A stretch of 64,000 nt of DNA from Branchiostoma lanceolatum (lineage: Eukaryota; Chordata; Leptocardii; Amphioxiformes; Branchiostomatidae). Numbering within the stretch: position 1 is the first letter of the stretch; each line of letters opens with the position of its first letter. The stretch is from contig NC_089723.1 of NCBI RefSeq assembly GCF_035083965.1, positions 19,557,489-19,621,488 on the forward strand. The letters run 5' to 3'. Below, piece after piece: positions 63,901-64,000 of this stretch. The position numbers and the translations under genes were made by a program. Below the pieces are notes generated by a model. That model worked only from the letters and a program-made list of their open reading frames with translations, was not told where the DNA came from and searched no databases.

Positions 63901-64000
63901 GAGTTATTCAGATGAAAAGTCAATGCATGTATTTTCCATATTCCAGTGTCCATCTGAACAGTTCATCTCCTTCCATAGGGTTGGACAGTACCACATCACC
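51924..64000 (+). CDS. ADGRV1: Adhesion G protein-coupled receptor V1 (VLGR1), N-terminal part, runs off the window
   Basis: Exons: 51924-52106, 52599-52844, 53110-53214, 53475-53582, 53874-54545, 54816-55028, 55353-55467, 55719-55859, 56140-56291, 56578-56701, 57051-57265, 57592-57777, 58482-58635, 59001-59194, 59658-59781, 60056-60307, 60522-60657, 61104-61324, 61605-61816, 62275-62425, 62800-63017, 63423-63553, 63979-64000 (partial). Phases agree throughout, giving about 1,425 aa so far. A signal peptide (MQPSVWILCVLSCLWSCGVQ then GQS) is followed by about ten Calx-beta repeats with DDDIPEAEE-type acidic loops and linkers ANDDAFGIVGF, DSDDVYGRMNF, ENDDAGGIFSF, ENDDPYGVFSF, SDDPNGVFSF and TNDDPYGRFMF. 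From about residue 1300 a LamG/pentraxin-like domain starts (FTMSTWVRPDSDTDGMVISK, RWHHMAVTVGNGMVDFYIDG). This order matches vertebrate ADGRV1. Known role: very large calcium-binding receptor of ankle links and periciliary membrane. The GPS, the seven-helix part and most Calx-beta repeats lie beyond the edge. Confidence 0.93.
57911..58130 (+). repeat. 38-bp minisatellite in ADGRV1 intron 12
   Basis: About six copies of a TCCTTGGTGCTAGTATGCCA-type unit (38 bp) with increasing divergence to the right. The unit start resembles a motif (CTGTCCTTGGTGCTGAAA) seen singly at about 16024, 29880 and 62143. Confidence 0.85.
60991..61069. mobile_element. Short ~80-bp inverted-repeat element, copy 2
   Basis: Near-copy of 9311-9391, with ends TCAACCTT and AAAGGTTAA. 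It lies in ADGRV1 intron 17. Confidence 0.5.
61457..61485 (+). repeat. (ATTC)n microsatellite
   Basis: About seven ATTC units in ADGRV1 intron 18. Confidence 0.9.
63748..63870 (+). repeat. (CCAA)n/(TCAA)n low-complexity repeat
   Basis: CCAAC/CAATC units with interruptions in ADGRV1 intron 22. Confidence 0.85.

Overview
The window is intron-rich animal genomic DNA: short exons, GT-AG introns and no operon structure. Three genes are recognisable orthologues of vertebrate ciliary or stereociliary genes (CFAP69, DNAI1, ADGRV1) and a fourth belongs to the FAM219 family. With tRNA-derived SINEs, LINE fragments and many short inverted-repeat elements, this fits an invertebrate deuterostome, and a cephalochordate such as Branchiostoma is my best guess. 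The species is inference from protein resemblance and repeat style; no database was searched.

Layout. 940-4918 (+): complete five-exon CFAP69. 6422-10155 (-): complete six-exon FAM219-like gene. It is divergent from DNAI1 across a 246-bp shared promoter that carries a perfect RFX X-box. 10402-20241 (+): complete 20-exon axonemal dynein intermediate chain DNAI1 of about 704 aa. 20.4-23.6 kb: non-coding and repeats. 23641-45660: a nest of mobile DNA. 45.8-47.4 kb: a broken fibrinogen-related domain and a second LINE fragment. 48.0-64.0 kb (+): promoter, 5'UTR exon and first 23 coding exons (about 1,425 aa) of the giant adhesion GPCR ADGRV1, which runs off the right edge.

The most interesting region is the nest. 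A 5'-truncated LINE of about 1.8 kb, with an inverted 5' piece typical of twin priming, is bracketed by the 10-bp direct repeat ATGGTATACC at 23641 and 45651. Its reverse-transcriptase frame is cut cleanly between two adjacent codons by a 19,249-bp segment (24330-43578) that begins and ends with 48-bp terminal inverted repeats (42/48 matching). A second, 0.94-kb inverted-repeat element (44481-45418) cuts the LINE again near its 3' end. Inside the 19-kb segment lies a complete 18-exon gene (26008-39001, about 1,168 aa) that I do not recognise. Its predicted protein is rich in coiled coil and carries 16 tandem copies of a 31-aa unit. The gene was built by at least three kinds of internal duplication: a three-exon block, a two-exon block with its introns, and the 93-bp array. 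I see no transposase in the segment. A whole host-like gene enclosed in one inverted-repeat-bounded insertion is the main candidate for something undescribed.

Genes acting together: CFAP69 (central apparatus of motile cilia), DNAI1 (outer dynein arm) and ADGRV1 (ankle-link receptor of ciliary and stereociliary membranes) are all cilium-related. X-box motifs lie in the DNAI1 promoter and near the ADGRV1 5' end, and a near-match lies upstream of the unknown gene. This suggests, without proving, RFX-type ciliary regulation across the neighbourhood.
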